Source: Tetrastigma voinierianum
Taxonomy: Eukaryota > Streptophyta > Magnoliopsida > Vitales > Vitaceae
Direction of reading: 5' to 3'
DNA: 64,000 nucleotides
Assembly (NCBI GenBank): GCA_016808115.1
Contig: JAEQBH010005267.1
Location: 124,001-188,000, forward strand
Shown here: positions 35,223 to 45,764 of the stretch, piece after piece
How the letters are laid out: every line of letters begins with the position of its first letter
Numbering within the stretch: the stretch's first letter is position 1
Notes under the pieces: generated by a model
The model's database searches: none
What the model saw: the letters and a program-made list of their open reading frames with translations, nothing else
Told to the model about the DNA's origin: nothing
Program-made: the position numbers and the translations under genes

Positions 35223-36260
35223 GTGAGCTGAGGAAACAGACTATGAAGGCATTGTATTCAAGATATAGTAGTGCTTAGAAGAGCATCCCACCAAAAAGAT
35301 ATAGGAGGTTGGCTTACGCCATCATCGCATCTAGTCATATCTAGAAGAGAGTCATATTCTCCCTCTCTCGCAACACTATTTTGGTTTGTGGGGTGCTAGG
35401 ATAGCGATGTCTTAGGATCCATTTTCTCTGCACACCTTCAGAACTGATCAAACAAATACTCTCGTCCGCGATCAGTTCTAAAGGTTTTTAAGCCTTTTTC
35501 ATGCTTGTTCTCAACCTTTGCCACAAAGCGCTTGAAGCAATTCAATGCTTCATGGCGATGATATAGAAAATAGACATAATTAGTCATCGACCAGTGTGAG
35601 CAAATAAGAGGCCCCTTGACATGCCTTTTTATTCATTGGTCTTCAAATGTCTGAGGTTGAGCAACTCTTTTTGTTGTTCCAAAAGGTTTTGTACAAGCTT
35701 TGCTTGCTAGGCATGGTTCACATAATTGTAGGTCGACTTTGGTGAGTGAGCCTAAAAGGCCTTCTCTAGCCAATCTAGTCATCCTATCCATTCCTATGTG
35801 ACCTAGCCTAGCATGGCAAGTTGGAGAATCAATGTTATTACTACCAATCACATATGATGAAGCAGAATTAACGGATGAGTGAGAAGAAACATTTAAATCT
35901 AATTTAATAAAACCATCCATAAATGATCCATGTCCATATAAACTTCCATTCGCAAATATAACCAAACCATTATTCGAAAATTCAAAAGAAAAACCAACAC
36001 TAGTCAAAGTAGTAATTGATAATAGATTATGCTGGATTCTCGGGACATGGAGTATGCCATGAAGAAGTAGAGTGCGACCAGCACGCAAGTGAAGTTGGTA
36101 AGAACCAACTCCAATAGCATCTTCACTAGTACCATTTCCCATGAACACTTATTGGATGCCTCTAGGAACACAGCAATAGTCTACGCACCCCACTCGATCT
36201 TGGGCTACATGTTTGGTTGCTCTTGTGTCTACAATCCAATCAAGGAGAAACATGTGACCA
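35223..36260 (-). pseudogene. pol: Copia protease and integrase (broken)
   Basis: The protease active site lies at about 36235-36208 and reads DTRATKH, where the family has D-T/S-G-A; the glycine codon has changed to arginine. The 171-codon open piece at 35633-36148 continues with GNGTSEDAIGVGSYQL and LHGILHVPRIQHNLLSI, then the zinc-binding CHARLGHIGMDRM and LCEPCLASKACTKPF (the GAG-pre-integrase HHCC region). The integrase core (35632-35223) is decayed, with KVENKHEKGLKTFRTDRGRE as its best segment, containing the second catalytic aspartate. The enzyme cannot be made intact. Confidence 0.85.
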
Positions 36261-37132
36261 TACACGATGTTACTAAAGTGAGGAGTTTGTTACCTTCTTC
36301 GCCAATGCAATTACGAGCGGCGCCTTCTTCCGAAGTTAAAGTATTTGACTTGTTTATTCCATGTTTTTTGCCCCAATGCTTGGTATTATTTTTAGGTGCA
36401 CTATTGCTGCCTCCTCCAGCTATCCTTTCCCCTATTTAGGGTGCACCATTATCTCCCTTCTTGCACTTAAACCCATTGGTCTTGTGCGGATTGGCTTCCG
36501 TGAGGAGAGCTTGAGCAGTCTGGTTCGCCATAATGCGATCCACCTCAAGTTCCACATGATGAGATATATCTTTAAAAAATTTTATGTTCTCATTGTGGGT
36601 GAGTATTTGTTTCATGTGTAGCCTGGACTTGGTGTTCATCAGTAGGGATATGCCTCATAGCATTTAGCTCTCAAATCATATTGGACATCCCCCTATGATG
36701 CTCAGCCATCGAAACCTTGGGGTCTTTATGATGCTTCTCAAATTTTAGAACCAAGCTCCTCAACCTAGTGATTGAGGTGTCGTCGAAAGTGAACTCAATT
36801 GAAACCCACATGGCCATAGCAGTAGGAAAGTTCTTAAACTCACTTATGAGGTCATCGTGCATGCTATTCAATATAATATAGCGAGTACGATGATCCTTTT
36901 TGGTCAAAGCTTCAAAAGTCTTAAGGTCATGATGGTATTGGGCCTGCGTGTTTGCACCCTCAATAGGTGCCACCATCACAGAGGTCAAATAAGTGGAAAG
37001 GTTATTCAAATAAGGAATCGATCTTTCTACACCACATGTCGAGTTTGCTTTCACTAGCTTATCAACTTGGTAAAGCTCGATTGACATGATTGTAGTTGTC
37101 ATAGCTATATTGATAATGCGTAGAGTTGACAT
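36261..37132 (-). pseudogene. gag: Copia gag (broken)
   Basis: The 153-codon piece at 36671-37132 has the Copia gag pattern: YLNNLSTYLTSVMVAP, a KTFEALTKKDHRTRYIILNS block, FPTAMAMWVSIEFTF and LRSLVLKFEKHHKDP, then MAEHHRGMSNMI. After a frame change, the piece at 36436-36639 continues HNENIKFFKDISHHVELEVD, also typical. The zinc knuckle expected after this is not clear; GFKCKKGDNG near 36450 may be its remnant. The likely start is the ATG at 37130-37132 or one of the following in-frame ATGs. Confidence 0.8.
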
Positions 37133-37639
37133 TAATATTAATCGCGTATTCTTTTATCTTGTTCGGAATTTAATTTATAATTATTATCCCTTCCTACTCA
37201 TCAAGATCAAAAAAATTGCATAGCTCCTAATCATCTCCCGATTGAGTAGGTTGGGAATATACATACAAATTCATACTGGTTGAAAAAAAAATTCTCATGA
37301 AATTAATCACATCCACATGCACAAGATATAGAAATTAAACACAGGGGGACCCATGAACATAGTAGGCGGCATGCAAAAACATTCTTTTACAGGGATATCC
37401 ATAATATAAATTACAAATTCATAAAACTACATCTCCCATAAGAAAAACCCACATAAATGATCTACATAAATCATAAATAAATAAGATGCTAATCACTTAA
37501 CTATAAAGAGAACTTGTTTATCAAACAAAATCAAATAAACATAAGCTCATAAAATGAGTAATTTAATACAAAATTCTTTCCACCTCCTAAACTAATATGC
37601 TAACACATAAACATACAAGATGATCTTTAATTGATAGAA
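37133..37639. other. AT-rich DNA upstream of Copia gag; no LTR recognised
   Basis: A 5' LTR and Met-type primer site would be expected here for the minus-strand Copia element, but I see neither. The stretch is AT-rich and runs into the local repeat family at about 37640. Confidence 0.4.
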
Positions 37640-39085
37640 TATGCACTCAACTCATGTAGGAGTGCATAAAAAGGTCTCACAAACCATGGCATGATGAATT
37701 AAATATTGGTGATAACATAATTGTTCAATACTTCCATATAAATAAAGCCAAATATTTAATTAAGTTGATTTTAGAGATTTTTTATAGAAATTACATTGCA
37801 CAGTTTCCCAATGGTCATACATATTCAAATAACACATTAAAATGCAATAAAAGGGTTTTTGGGTTTTTAGAATTAAATAAATAAAATATAATTTTCATTT
37901 TACATTTTAAGGTCTATAGTAAAAGGTATTAATTATGAAATATCCAAAAAAAACCACTTTTCAACACTTCTAGCTTAGAACAATGCCAAAAACATCAACA
38001 AAAATTTTTAGAATTTTTGGATAAACTAGTAGGTCTCACTTGCTCAAAATAGTTTTTTTCCTAAGGGCTATTTTTAATCAAAAAAATAAAATAAATAATT
38101 TTGTAAAATACTTTTATAAAATATTTAAAATGCTTAAAATAATTAAAATTCTATACATAAATATTTAATTAAAATTCTTTTAAAATAAAACTAAATTCTA
38201 AAAATCAGTTAGTATTTAAAATTTTAAAACTAGTTTTAGGTTTTAAGAATATTTTAAATTAACGTTCTTTGCTTTAAATTAATATCTAGAACAACCTGCA
38301 TTGAGTTTTTTTATATATTTGTTTTAAAATCAGTAGTTTTAAAAATTAAAACTAATATTACGAATACTTTAAAAACTTAAGGGTTGTTTAAAAAATTTAA
38401 AACTAATCGGTTGTTTTAAATATGGGAAGTGCTTGGTTGGTGCAGGTACAACAAGGTAGGCTGCAGGTAAGCCTTTTAGTTAGCTGTAGCATCTTTTGCC
38501 GCCATTACAAAAGCAACAGATTGCATGCACTGTGCACCTACTAAATAAATGATGCCATCACTCTGTTGGATTTTCCTACACAGCGTGTTTTGTTTCTCCT
38601 ATTATTCCAGGGGAGAGATATAAGGAGAGAGGGAAAGAAAAAAGGAGGATTGAAACCAGGAGAAATGGGTCGACATGGAGATGTGTTCTCCATCTTCGCC
38701 ATTTATCAAACATGTCTAAAGCCGCTTGTTTAATGGCCATGTGCTCGATTCTTTCGTGGAAGAAGAAGAAGAATGCTCAACTCACCAGAACAACAAACAC
38801 TACGCTCTACTCAAATGTGGTTGGAAAGCAAGAGGTGAAGGAGTTATTTAAATATGATCTATTAGGTGAGGGGAGCATTGTATTGAATTATCTATTTTTA
38901 TAGATATTCTCCACGTAGATTACATTGGTATAGTGGCCAACATAAGCGAGATGGATGATCTGGTATGAAGATGGGTTTCGGTTTTTTTTTTTTTTTACTT
39001 TGATTTTATTCAATGCATTTGGTTTAGCTTGGTCCGCTTAGTTACACCTGAAGCTTACATACACTCCAATTCATGTTGGAGTGCA
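37640..39085 (+). repeat. Local repeat family, copy 1 (order P-Q-R)
   Basis: Three blocks can be defined by matches elsewhere. P (about 37660-38110) begins AAAAGGTCTCACAAACCATGG. Q (about 38110-38425) is AT-rich and ends AAACTAATCGGTTGTTT. R (about 38430-39085) contains TTTGTTTCTC-TATTATTCCA, a purine-rich leader and a short reading frame. All three recur in reverse complement at 42190-43680, and R recurs at 39186-39395 and 40610-41160. No transposase, LTR ends or primer site are visible. Confidence 0.75.
38712..38903 (+). CDS. Small recurring reading frame in block R, copy 1
   Basis: A 63-codon frame starts MSKAACLMAMCSILSWKKKK and continues NAQLTRTTNTTLYSNV. The related frame at 42849-43070 (-) has SNMSKAADFMAKVARFFS and KKKKTNVQLSLQQP, and the one at 40650-40892 (+) has FMAKVAQFFSWKKKKNVQLS. 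The shared peptide suggests the repeat carries the start of a coding exon or a captured gene fragment. I recognise no family. In this copy the frame ends soon after the shared part, so an active protein is doubtful. Confidence 0.3.
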   Translation: MSKAACLMAMCSILSWKKKKNAQLTRTTNTTLYSNVVGKQEVKELFKYDLLGEGSIVLNYLFL

Positions 39086-39395
39086 GAAAACTTATTAAAA
39101 AATTTAAAACTAATCGGTTGTTTCAAATATGAATTTTAAACAAATGATATAGATTTAAAAAGAGGGAGAAAAGAAATTAAAAAAAAAAAAGGGAAGTGGT
39201 TGGTTTGGTGCGTGAACAACACTGTGAGGTTATAGGTGTTTCATTTAGTCGGGTTGTAGCATCTCTGCGCCTGCTACAAAGCAGCCAGATTGTACGCACT
39301 GGGCACCTACTAAATAGTGGGATGCGACCACTTGTTGATTTTCCTCACATTGGGTGTGTTTTGTTTCTCATATTATTCCAACAGAGATATATATA
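39086..39395 (+). repeat. Local repeat family, copy 2 (end of Q plus start of R)
   Basis: It repeats the AAATTTAAAACTAATCGGTT end of Q at about 39097 and the first ~200 bp of R, including GGGCACCTACTAAATA and TTTGTTTCTCATATTATTCC, then stops at about 39395 within AGAGATATATATAT. It lies directly after copy 1 in the same orientation. Confidence 0.7.
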
Positions 39396-39429
39396 TATGA
39401 ACAGACATCGAAAACCGCCATAACATTCC

Positions 39430-40429
39430 AATATGATGTTCATTACTTAATGTTTATCAAACATTTAAACAGTCGTTATTTCAAATACAGTCCATCTTTC
39501 TTACAAATAAGAATAACAACAACCTGATCCAACAACTAACAATTATCAAAAATTTCAATGTTAACGTTAATGATGGTTTATTAAAAGACGGAATCAGCCA
39601 AAAAGAGTATCAAACACAGAACTCATCCACTCTTTAGCAGATATTCTTCCGTCGTGATCGCCAGCAATGTCATTTCAGACGGTCAGATCTCAAGCCAAGA
39701 TGTTTCGTAATTTACTTTGATCATCAACATCATTTACTTATCGGGGTTATTAACTCAGTTACAACTAATCAAGATAAAATTTGTTATTACGTTAAACATA
39801 ATCAACGCCCTTTTGTTATTAATTTAAACAATATTAATACTTTAATGAAGAGTGATATAAATAAATTAAACAAAGAATAATATTGTTTGCATATAATAAT
39901 GTACATAACTTTAGTTAATAGCTCTCTGCAAATACATAAAGCAAACGACGCGACGCAATTTGCTAACCCATCGAACAGTGGACGTTAACGACCAAAAGTG
40001 ATCTTCCCATTACGTTATGTTTCCTGCATGTTCCGCGGAGGAGATCATGTTAAAAGGATATCGAACCCGCCAAAGAACATTCCGACGATAAGTCACTCGT
40101 TGTCGACAAACGTCGAAACGGTCACATTAATACCAACTTTCCGCGAACAACGAAGAACAAACGAACAATCGCGAACAACCAATACTACCTTCCAACGGTT
40201 GAAGATGGAGCGTGGAGTTACCAGCGACGATCCGTCATTAGTGATAAACATTGCATCGAACAACCACTCAAGACACTCACCTTTAATATCATCGTTACGT
40301 TACGCTGACGCTTCGACGAAGATCCGGTACAAAGATAGATTTTGTTTATCACCGATCCATTCAACACATCGGTCGGTCATCCGCGTTTCGCTATACAACC
40401 CATTTAAATATTATCCAACTACTAAATGA
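39430..40429 (+). pseudogene. Unidentified, mostly open ~330-codon stretch of unusual composition
   Basis: One forward frame runs from about 39430 to 40429 with few stops (TAG near 39646, TAA at 39878-39880, TAA near 39975). The first part is Asn/Lys/Ile-rich with segments such as NVNDGLLKDGISQKEYQ and KPRCFVIYFDHQHHLLIGV; the last part (39998-40429, 143 codons) is Ser/Thr/Arg-rich and CpG-rich. The reverse strand also has an open stretch of about 70 codons across 40100-40300, so coding direction is not proven. I recognise no family. It lies between two partial copies of repeat R and differs in composition from them, which may indicate foreign or recently inserted DNA. Confidence 0.3.
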
Positions 40430-40609
40430 GTGAATAACTTGTAAGGTTGTCAAAAACTGAACCAACCCATTAATATCAATATAACTTAACAAAATATTAA
40501 AGATCAAATATGATAAGAAACTTTTAAGATATGGTCGTATTTATCAAAAACAAAAGAAATAAGCTCATCAGTTATTATACATCTTCACAGTTAGCTAGAA
40601 AGTAATAGA

Positions 40610-41250
40610 CATATGTGACTAATCCACCTACTAACCAAGTGATGCACCATTGTCGACTTGCTCCCACATTGGGCGGGCTTTGTTTCATATTATTCTTAGT
40701 GGGAGAGATATAGGAGAGGGAGAGAAAAAAAGGAGGACTGGAAAACCGTGGAGAGAAATGGGCCCTCCGATGGAGGAGGTTCTCCACAACTCGCTTGTTT
40801 TATCAAACATGCTCCAGTCGCTTGCTTTCATGGCCAAGGTGGCCCAATTCTTTTCATGGAAGAAGAAGAAGAATGTTCAACTTTCACTGTAACAACCAAC
40901 ACTATGTTTCTACTCAAATGTGGGTTAGAAAGCAAGAGATGAGGGGAGTATTGTATTGGATTATCTATTTTTGTAGATATTCTCCATGCATATTACATTG
41001 GTACAGTGACCAACATAAGCGAAATGGATGATCCGGTATGAAGATGGGTTTTGGCTTCTTCTTTTTTACTTTGATTCTATTCAATGCATTTGGTTTAGCT
41101 TGGTCCACAAGTTTACATAACCCGAAGCTTACATACACTCCAATTCATGTCGATCAGAGAAAAGGTCCCAAACCATTGTGGGATGAATTAAATCTAAGGC
41201 TATTTTTAATAAATAAATAAAGTAAAATAAATAATTTGTAAAAAAAATTT
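40610..41250 (+). repeat. Local repeat family, copy 3 (R plus shortened P)
   Basis: R runs from about 40615 to 41150 with the same leader, small reading frame (40650-40892) and the CTTACATACACTCCAATTCATG end. It passes straight into the P start (AAAAGGTCCCAAACCATTGTG) and then jumps to the P end (AAGGCTATTTTTAATAAATA). This order, R then P, shows that the unit repeats in the cycle R-P-Q. Confidence 0.7.
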
Positions 41251-41374
41251 AAATTACCTAAAAATAGAAACTAAATCATGGAAAAACATGGGACCAAATT
41301 AGAGTCCCGATAAGCCCTTACGCTCCTCACATGCCCTGAGTCGAGAGTGGGCATACGATCAAACTTTGATTGGT

Positions 41375-42095
41375 TAGCGCTACCTATGTGCCACGTAAGC
41401 AAAGTTCTACGTCATCATGCCATGTCACATGAGAATGTCATCGAGTCAGATCATTGACCCACAACCCTTATGTCGCACCAATGACCCATATCCCAAACCC
41501 GTTGACCGTGTCATGTCAACGCTTATCAATGGGGCCATTATGGAGTTTCCGATAATTTTGTATTCACGTTTCCTTTAGGCTCACTTTTCATTCAAAAAAG
41601 TGTATTTTTTCAAAACTAATGATATGGATGTGTTCTTATATGTACGGATTGATAGAAAACGCAAACCCTAGTTGCGTTCTAAGACATTTTTCATCTTCTT
41701 TATGCCATCTTTGGACGCATAAACCAAGATAATAAAATGTGTAATTTATATATTATGAAACTAAGTCACACAAGGTGCGCAATGGAACCTCAAAGGCATC
41801 AAACGGACATTTGTAGCTCCGGATATTGCCTCGCAAAGTTCGCCGCGTATGGGTGCGCGGAAGCGAAAAACGATTGTTTGGGAATGATGAACTAAACATT
41901 GATGTCATGATGACGCGGGCAAACAAGTTTGATAGGGTCAAAATGTGCTTGGGTTATGGGTTGGCTGGTCGAAGATCTCTGAGTTGTGGGTTAATGGGTT
42001 GACTCCGAAGGACGCCATTCCAGGAAGTGGCATGATGACGTGGCGCTTATGTAGCGCTGACCACCAAAGCTCTGGGATCGTTATCTCTCACTCTC
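41375..42095. mobile_element. Inverted-repeat element (possible MITE-like insertion)
   Basis: The left arm (about 41375-41545) and the reverse complement of the right arm (about 42095-41890) share GATC-(8-12 bp)-TTTG, then AGCGCTAC, TGCCACGT/CGCCACGT, ACGTCATCATGCCA and GACCC/ACCCACAA words in the same order. The arms are imperfect and about 150-200 bp long; the centre is about 350 bp without coding potential. Outer ends and a target duplication could not be fixed, so the class of element is open. Confidence 0.45.
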
Positions 42096-42189
42096 AACTC
42101 TCGCGTGTCGGGGATGTGGAAGTACATATTCCCGACTTCACCCGTCCTCGTTTTCCAAAGATACTCAAAATTTAATTTCCTATTTAAAA

Positions 42190-43680
42190 AAAAATTACAA
42201 AATTATTTATTTTGTTTTGATTAAAAATAGCCCTTAAGAAAAAACTATTTTGATCAAGTGGGACCTATTGGTTTATCCAAAAAATTTGAAATTTTTTGTG
42301 GATGTTTTTGGTAATTTTCTAAGTAGAAGTGTCTAAAAATGGTTTGTCTTGATATTTTCATAATTACCATCTTTTAATATGAACTTTAAAAAAGGTAAAT
42401 GAAAATTATGTTTTTATTTATTTTAATTCTGAAAAATTCCAGAACCCTTTTATTGCATTTTTATGTATTCTTAGGAGTATGTGTGACCATTGGGAGACTT
42501 GTGCAATGTAATTTCTATAGAAAATGTCTCTAAAATCAACTTAATTAAATATTTGGCTTTATTTATGTGGAAATATTGGGCAGTTATGTTGCCACCAATA
42601 TTTATTTCATCCCGCCATGGTTTGTGAGACCTTTTTCTGCATTGCAAAATGAGCTTGAGTGTATGTAAACTCGGTTATGTATACTTGTGGACCAAGCTAA
42701 ACCGAATGCATTTAATAGAATCAGCAAAAAAAGCTGAAACCCATCTTCATACTAGATCATCTATCTCTTACTATGTTGGCTACTAAACCAATGTAATCAC
42801 AGGAAAATATCTACAAAAATAGATAATTCAATACAATACTTTCCTCACCTAATAGATCATCTTTACATAACTCCCCTCAACTCTTGCTTTCCAACCCACG
42901 TTTGAGTAGAAACGTAGTATTGGTTGTTGCAGTGAAAGTTGAACATTCGTCTTCTTCTTCTTCCCTGAAAAGAATCGAGCCACTTTGGCCATGAAATCAG
43001 CGGCTTTAGACATGTTTGATAAAACAACTAAAGTTGTGGAGAACACCTCCTCCATGTCCGAGAGACCCATTTTTCTTGCTGGTTTTCAATCCTCTCTTTT
43101 TTTTCTCCCTCTCCCTATTTCTCTCCCCTGGAATAATCTAAGAAATAAAGCACGCCCAATGTAAAAAATCAACAAGTGCTTGGTCTGTGCAATATGTTGC
43201 TTTTGGAACAACTGCAAGAGATATGCTACAACTAGCTAAAAGGCTTACCTGGAGCAAACTAGCCTCTTCCCCTCTTTCTTTTTTTTAATTTCTTTTCTCC
43301 CTCTTTTTAAATCTATATTCTTTGTTTAAAATTCATATTTGAAACAACCGATTAGTTTTAAATTTTTTAAACCGATTAGTATTCGTAATATTTGTTTTAA
43401 TTTTTAAAACTATTGATTTTAAAACAAATATATAAAAAACTCAATTCAAGTTGTTCTAGATATTAATTTAAAGTAAAGAATGTTAATTTAAAAATATTCT
43501 AAACCTAAAAACTAGTTTTAAAATTTTAGCTAACTGATTTTTTAAATTTAGTTTTTATTTTAAAACTATTTTTTAATTAAATATTTATGTATAGTATTTT
43601 ATAAAAACATTTTAATCTTATTTAGCTTCAAATTAAACTCTATTTTTAATACCAATAAATGGTAGTTTTTTTTTTTTTTT
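42190..43680 (-). repeat. Local repeat family, inverted copy 4 (order Q-R-P on minus strand)
   Basis: Read on the minus strand the order is Q (43680-43370), R (43320-42690), P (42690-42190), against P-Q-R in copy 1. Landmarks include GGTTTGTGAGACCTTTTTCTGC near 42624 (P start) and TTAGTTTTAAATTTTTTAAACC near 43350 (Q end). The circularly permuted order fits derivation from a tandem R-P-Q array. Confidence 0.75.
42849..43070 (-). CDS. Small recurring reading frame in block R, inverted copy
   Basis: This 73-codon frame is the best preserved of the three: MGLSDMEEVFSTTLVVLSNM, then SKAADFMAKVARFFSGKKKK and a VQLSLQQPILRFYSNVGWK segment. The forward copy near 40757-40890 keeps MEEV and FMAKVAQFFS. 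A lysine run and a hydrophobic amphipathic stretch are the only features. The preceding purine-rich leader is conserved between copies. Whether it is translated is unknown. Confidence 0.35.
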   Translation of the reverse strand: MGLSDMEEVFSTTLVVLSNMSKAADFMAKVARFFSGKKKKTNVQLSLQQPILRFYSNVGWKARVEGSYVKMIY

Positions 43681-43760
43681 TAAACTAAGTTAATATTTTT
43701 TCTAATGTTGAGATAACTTATTTTTCATTTTATGTTTCAATTTAAAAGTATTTTAATTAT

Positions 43761-44509
43761 TGATGGGGTCTAAAACCACATGTGCGTGGGCTCAGACGCC
43801 AGCCCAAAAGCTAGGTTTAAGAGGGGATAAAGAAGTGCCCAATAAAAGACATAAAAGAGTTCGACCCACCACATATGCCCAAACACGAAGGCCCAGGCCG
43901 GGGACCCGGTTCACCCCATCTGAGAAGCAAGTGACATAAACATCCAAAGAACTCGTATTAAAGGAAATTGCAAAACTTCCCCAATTAAACTCCACCAATT
44001 AGGGAAGTAGGAAATTGCCCAACTTCCCTAATTAAACTCCACCAATTAGGGAAGTAGGATATTTCCTAATAATTGTTCATCAATTATCCCTTATTAATTG
44101 GTTAACGATAAGGAAAGATAATCCCTCACCTAATGGGAGAAATATGGTATCATCATCCAACTAGGAAAGTTATCAATTATCCCTTATCAATCAGTTAACA
44201 ATAAGGAAAGAAAATTCCTTACCTAATAGGAGAAATATTCGTATCATCATCCAACTAGGAAAGTTATCATGATCATCCATTATAAATACCAAGTCACCCC
44301 ATCGGTGAAAGGTACGCACAAAAAATCCATTCCCTAAGCAATTGATTTTCTCTTCCACCGGAAAGAAATGACTTGGGCATCAGAGGGGCAACGGGCAATC
44401 CCCGCCAATCCTTTTGTTTCTTATAGTCGCAGGGGAGCCAGGCATCTAGAGTCAGCAGACCGGCCCAACAATTCCAACAAGTTCCAGCCCAGCCGCTGAA
44501 AAAGCATCA
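43761..44509 (+). repeat. 5' LTR of Tat-2
   Basis: About 749 bp from TGATGGGGTCTAAAACC to AAAAAGCATCA. It contains a 93 bp tandem duplication upstream of the TATA box (units at 44081-44173 and about 44174-44267, each beginning CAATTATCCCTTAT), also present in the 3' LTR. A second duplication, CTCCACCAATTAGGGAAGTAG at about 43990 and 44038, is single in the 3' LTR. Confidence 0.85.
44281..44288 (+). promoter_or_regulatory. TATA box in Tat-2 5' LTR
   Basis: TATAAATA followed after ~25 bp by the conserved GGTGAAAGGTACGCAC block. The same arrangement is found in all four Tat-2 and Tat-3 LTRs, which supports it as the element promoter. Confidence 0.65.
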
Positions 44510-44514
44510 CGCTT

Positions 44515-44532
44515 TGGCGCCGCTTTGTGTGG
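44515..44532 (+). promoter_or_regulatory. Primer binding site of Tat-2
   Basis: TGGCGCCGCTTTGTGTGG starts five bases after the LTR end. TGGCGCCG is the usual beginning of primer sites in Tat/Athila elements; the later part is diverged, so the tRNA cannot be named with certainty. Confidence 0.65.
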
Positions 44533-44578
44533 AACGACGTTTCTTTTGCAAATAAAATCCACCACTTCCAAATGACCG

Positions 44579-45715
44579 ATGGTATCGACTCGAAATATGA
44601 GCCGACGCCACACCAACCCTCCAAGAACGCAAGACCAACAGGACGATGTAAATAGCAGACAACTGGGAAACACTCTCAAAACTCTATGCGCCAACACTGA
44701 TGAGATGGAGGCACTTCGTCTCACCAACCAACATCTACTAAGAGAATTGGAGGAACTCACCAGACAGCTACGACGCCCATAGGGGGCACACCAGGCCCCC
44801 GAAGGCTGCAATACCCTTCCGTAAGAAGAACGGTGACACCCCGTCGCTCCTTGGGACGCTGAGGGAGAAGAGGAAACTAGCTGAGACAAGGAACATGACC
44901 CCCATATATCCCTTGAAGAGGATCACAATAGGGGGAGGTCTGACAGGAATAACAGAGGCAATGAACCGACCCCTTATCAACAGGGAGCCGAGGAATGATC
45001 GTGGGAGCAGAGGTTCCAGGACATCCGGCAGGAGCTTAGCCACATAAAGGAAGCTGTGAAAAGCCGGGCTCCAGTCCATGGATACCGTAGTACAGCAAAC
45101 CGAGTCCCCATTCACGGCCGAGGTGCTTCACTTCCCCCTCCCAACAAAATTCAGAATGTCGCAAGTCAAGGCGTTCGACGGAACGAGGGACCCAGTAGAC
45201 CACCTCAACACTTACAAGAACCAGATGGAGTTGGCTGGGATGGCTCAAGACCCAGCTGGGTAATGCTCGAGCCTTCTCGTGAATCATTAATCGAAGGCCC
45301 AAGATTAGCCCCGGTTCAACATACTTCCGCCATCCTCGATCTTGTCCTTCAGAGAGCTCTCCATCGCGTTTATCTCCCACTTCATTGGAGCTCCTAAATT
45401 ACTGTGAGCCGAGCTATCACCCCGCAACCATCAAGCAAAGAGCCCACAAGAGAACCTGAGATCTTACGTCCAAAGGTTCAATGCAGAGTCTTTAAAGGTG
45501 GATGTCCCAGACGAGAAGTTCACCATCACCGCTTTCATCGCCGAACTAGGAGTACAATCAAAGGACCTGATGTTTTCCATCTCAAAGAATCCACAGGCGA
45601 CCATGACCGAGGTGCTCGCCAAAGCAGAGAAGTATATCAACGGGTAAGGAAGCCCTTAGTATCAAAAACGGGAAAGCTTCTTCCGCACACAAGGAAAAAG
45701 CAAAGGTGACAAAAA
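44579..45715 (+). pseudogene. gag: Tat-2 gag (broken, C-terminally truncated)
   Basis: The ATG at 44579 opens a 67-codon piece with MEALRLTNQHLLRELEELT, a leucine-heptad coiled coil. After degenerate linker sequence a second piece at 45078-45263 carries FPLPTKFRMSQVKAFDGTRD and HLNTYKNQMEL, the start of the retrotransposon gag core. The rest of the core follows in other frames: LSFRELSIAFISHFIGA near 45345 and LRSYVQRFNAESLKVDVPDE near 45460, then KDLMFSISKNPQA near 45565. The zinc knuckle that follows in Tat-3 is missing because the sequence passes straight into the tandem array. Several stops and shifts prevent translation. The Tat-3 counterpart is at 50060-51450. Confidence 0.85.
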
Positions 45716-45764
45716 GGTAGCTGTTCGCTTCGGCTGTGAGCTTAACCGCTTCAAGGACGCCGGC

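Larger units (their letters stand above)
34255..37132 (-). mobile_element. Truncated Copia retrotransposon
   Basis: On the minus strand the order is gag, protease, integrase, RT, which is the Copia order (integrase before RT). RT stops near its C-terminus at about 34255 and no RNase H follows, so the 3' part is lost at the junction with the Tat-1 tail. No LTR or primer site was recognised upstream of gag (37133-37639). It lies in opposite orientation to the Tat-1 remains. Confidence 0.85.

Noticed and set aside
39998..40429. 143-codon forward frame as an intact gene
   Set aside because: It begins at GTG rather than ATG, is preceded in frame by other open sequence with stops, and the reverse strand is also open for about 70 codons. 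Kept only as part of an unidentified pseudogene-like stretch.
37640..43680. One large DNA transposon with long terminal inverted repeats
   Set aside because: The left and right arms are inverted but their blocks are in different order (P-Q-R against Q-R-P), and no common outer end or target duplication was found.
44452..44889. 145-codon minus-strand frame opposite Tat-2 gag
   Set aside because: It is the shadow of the LTR end and gag N-terminus on the other strand; no independent evidence.
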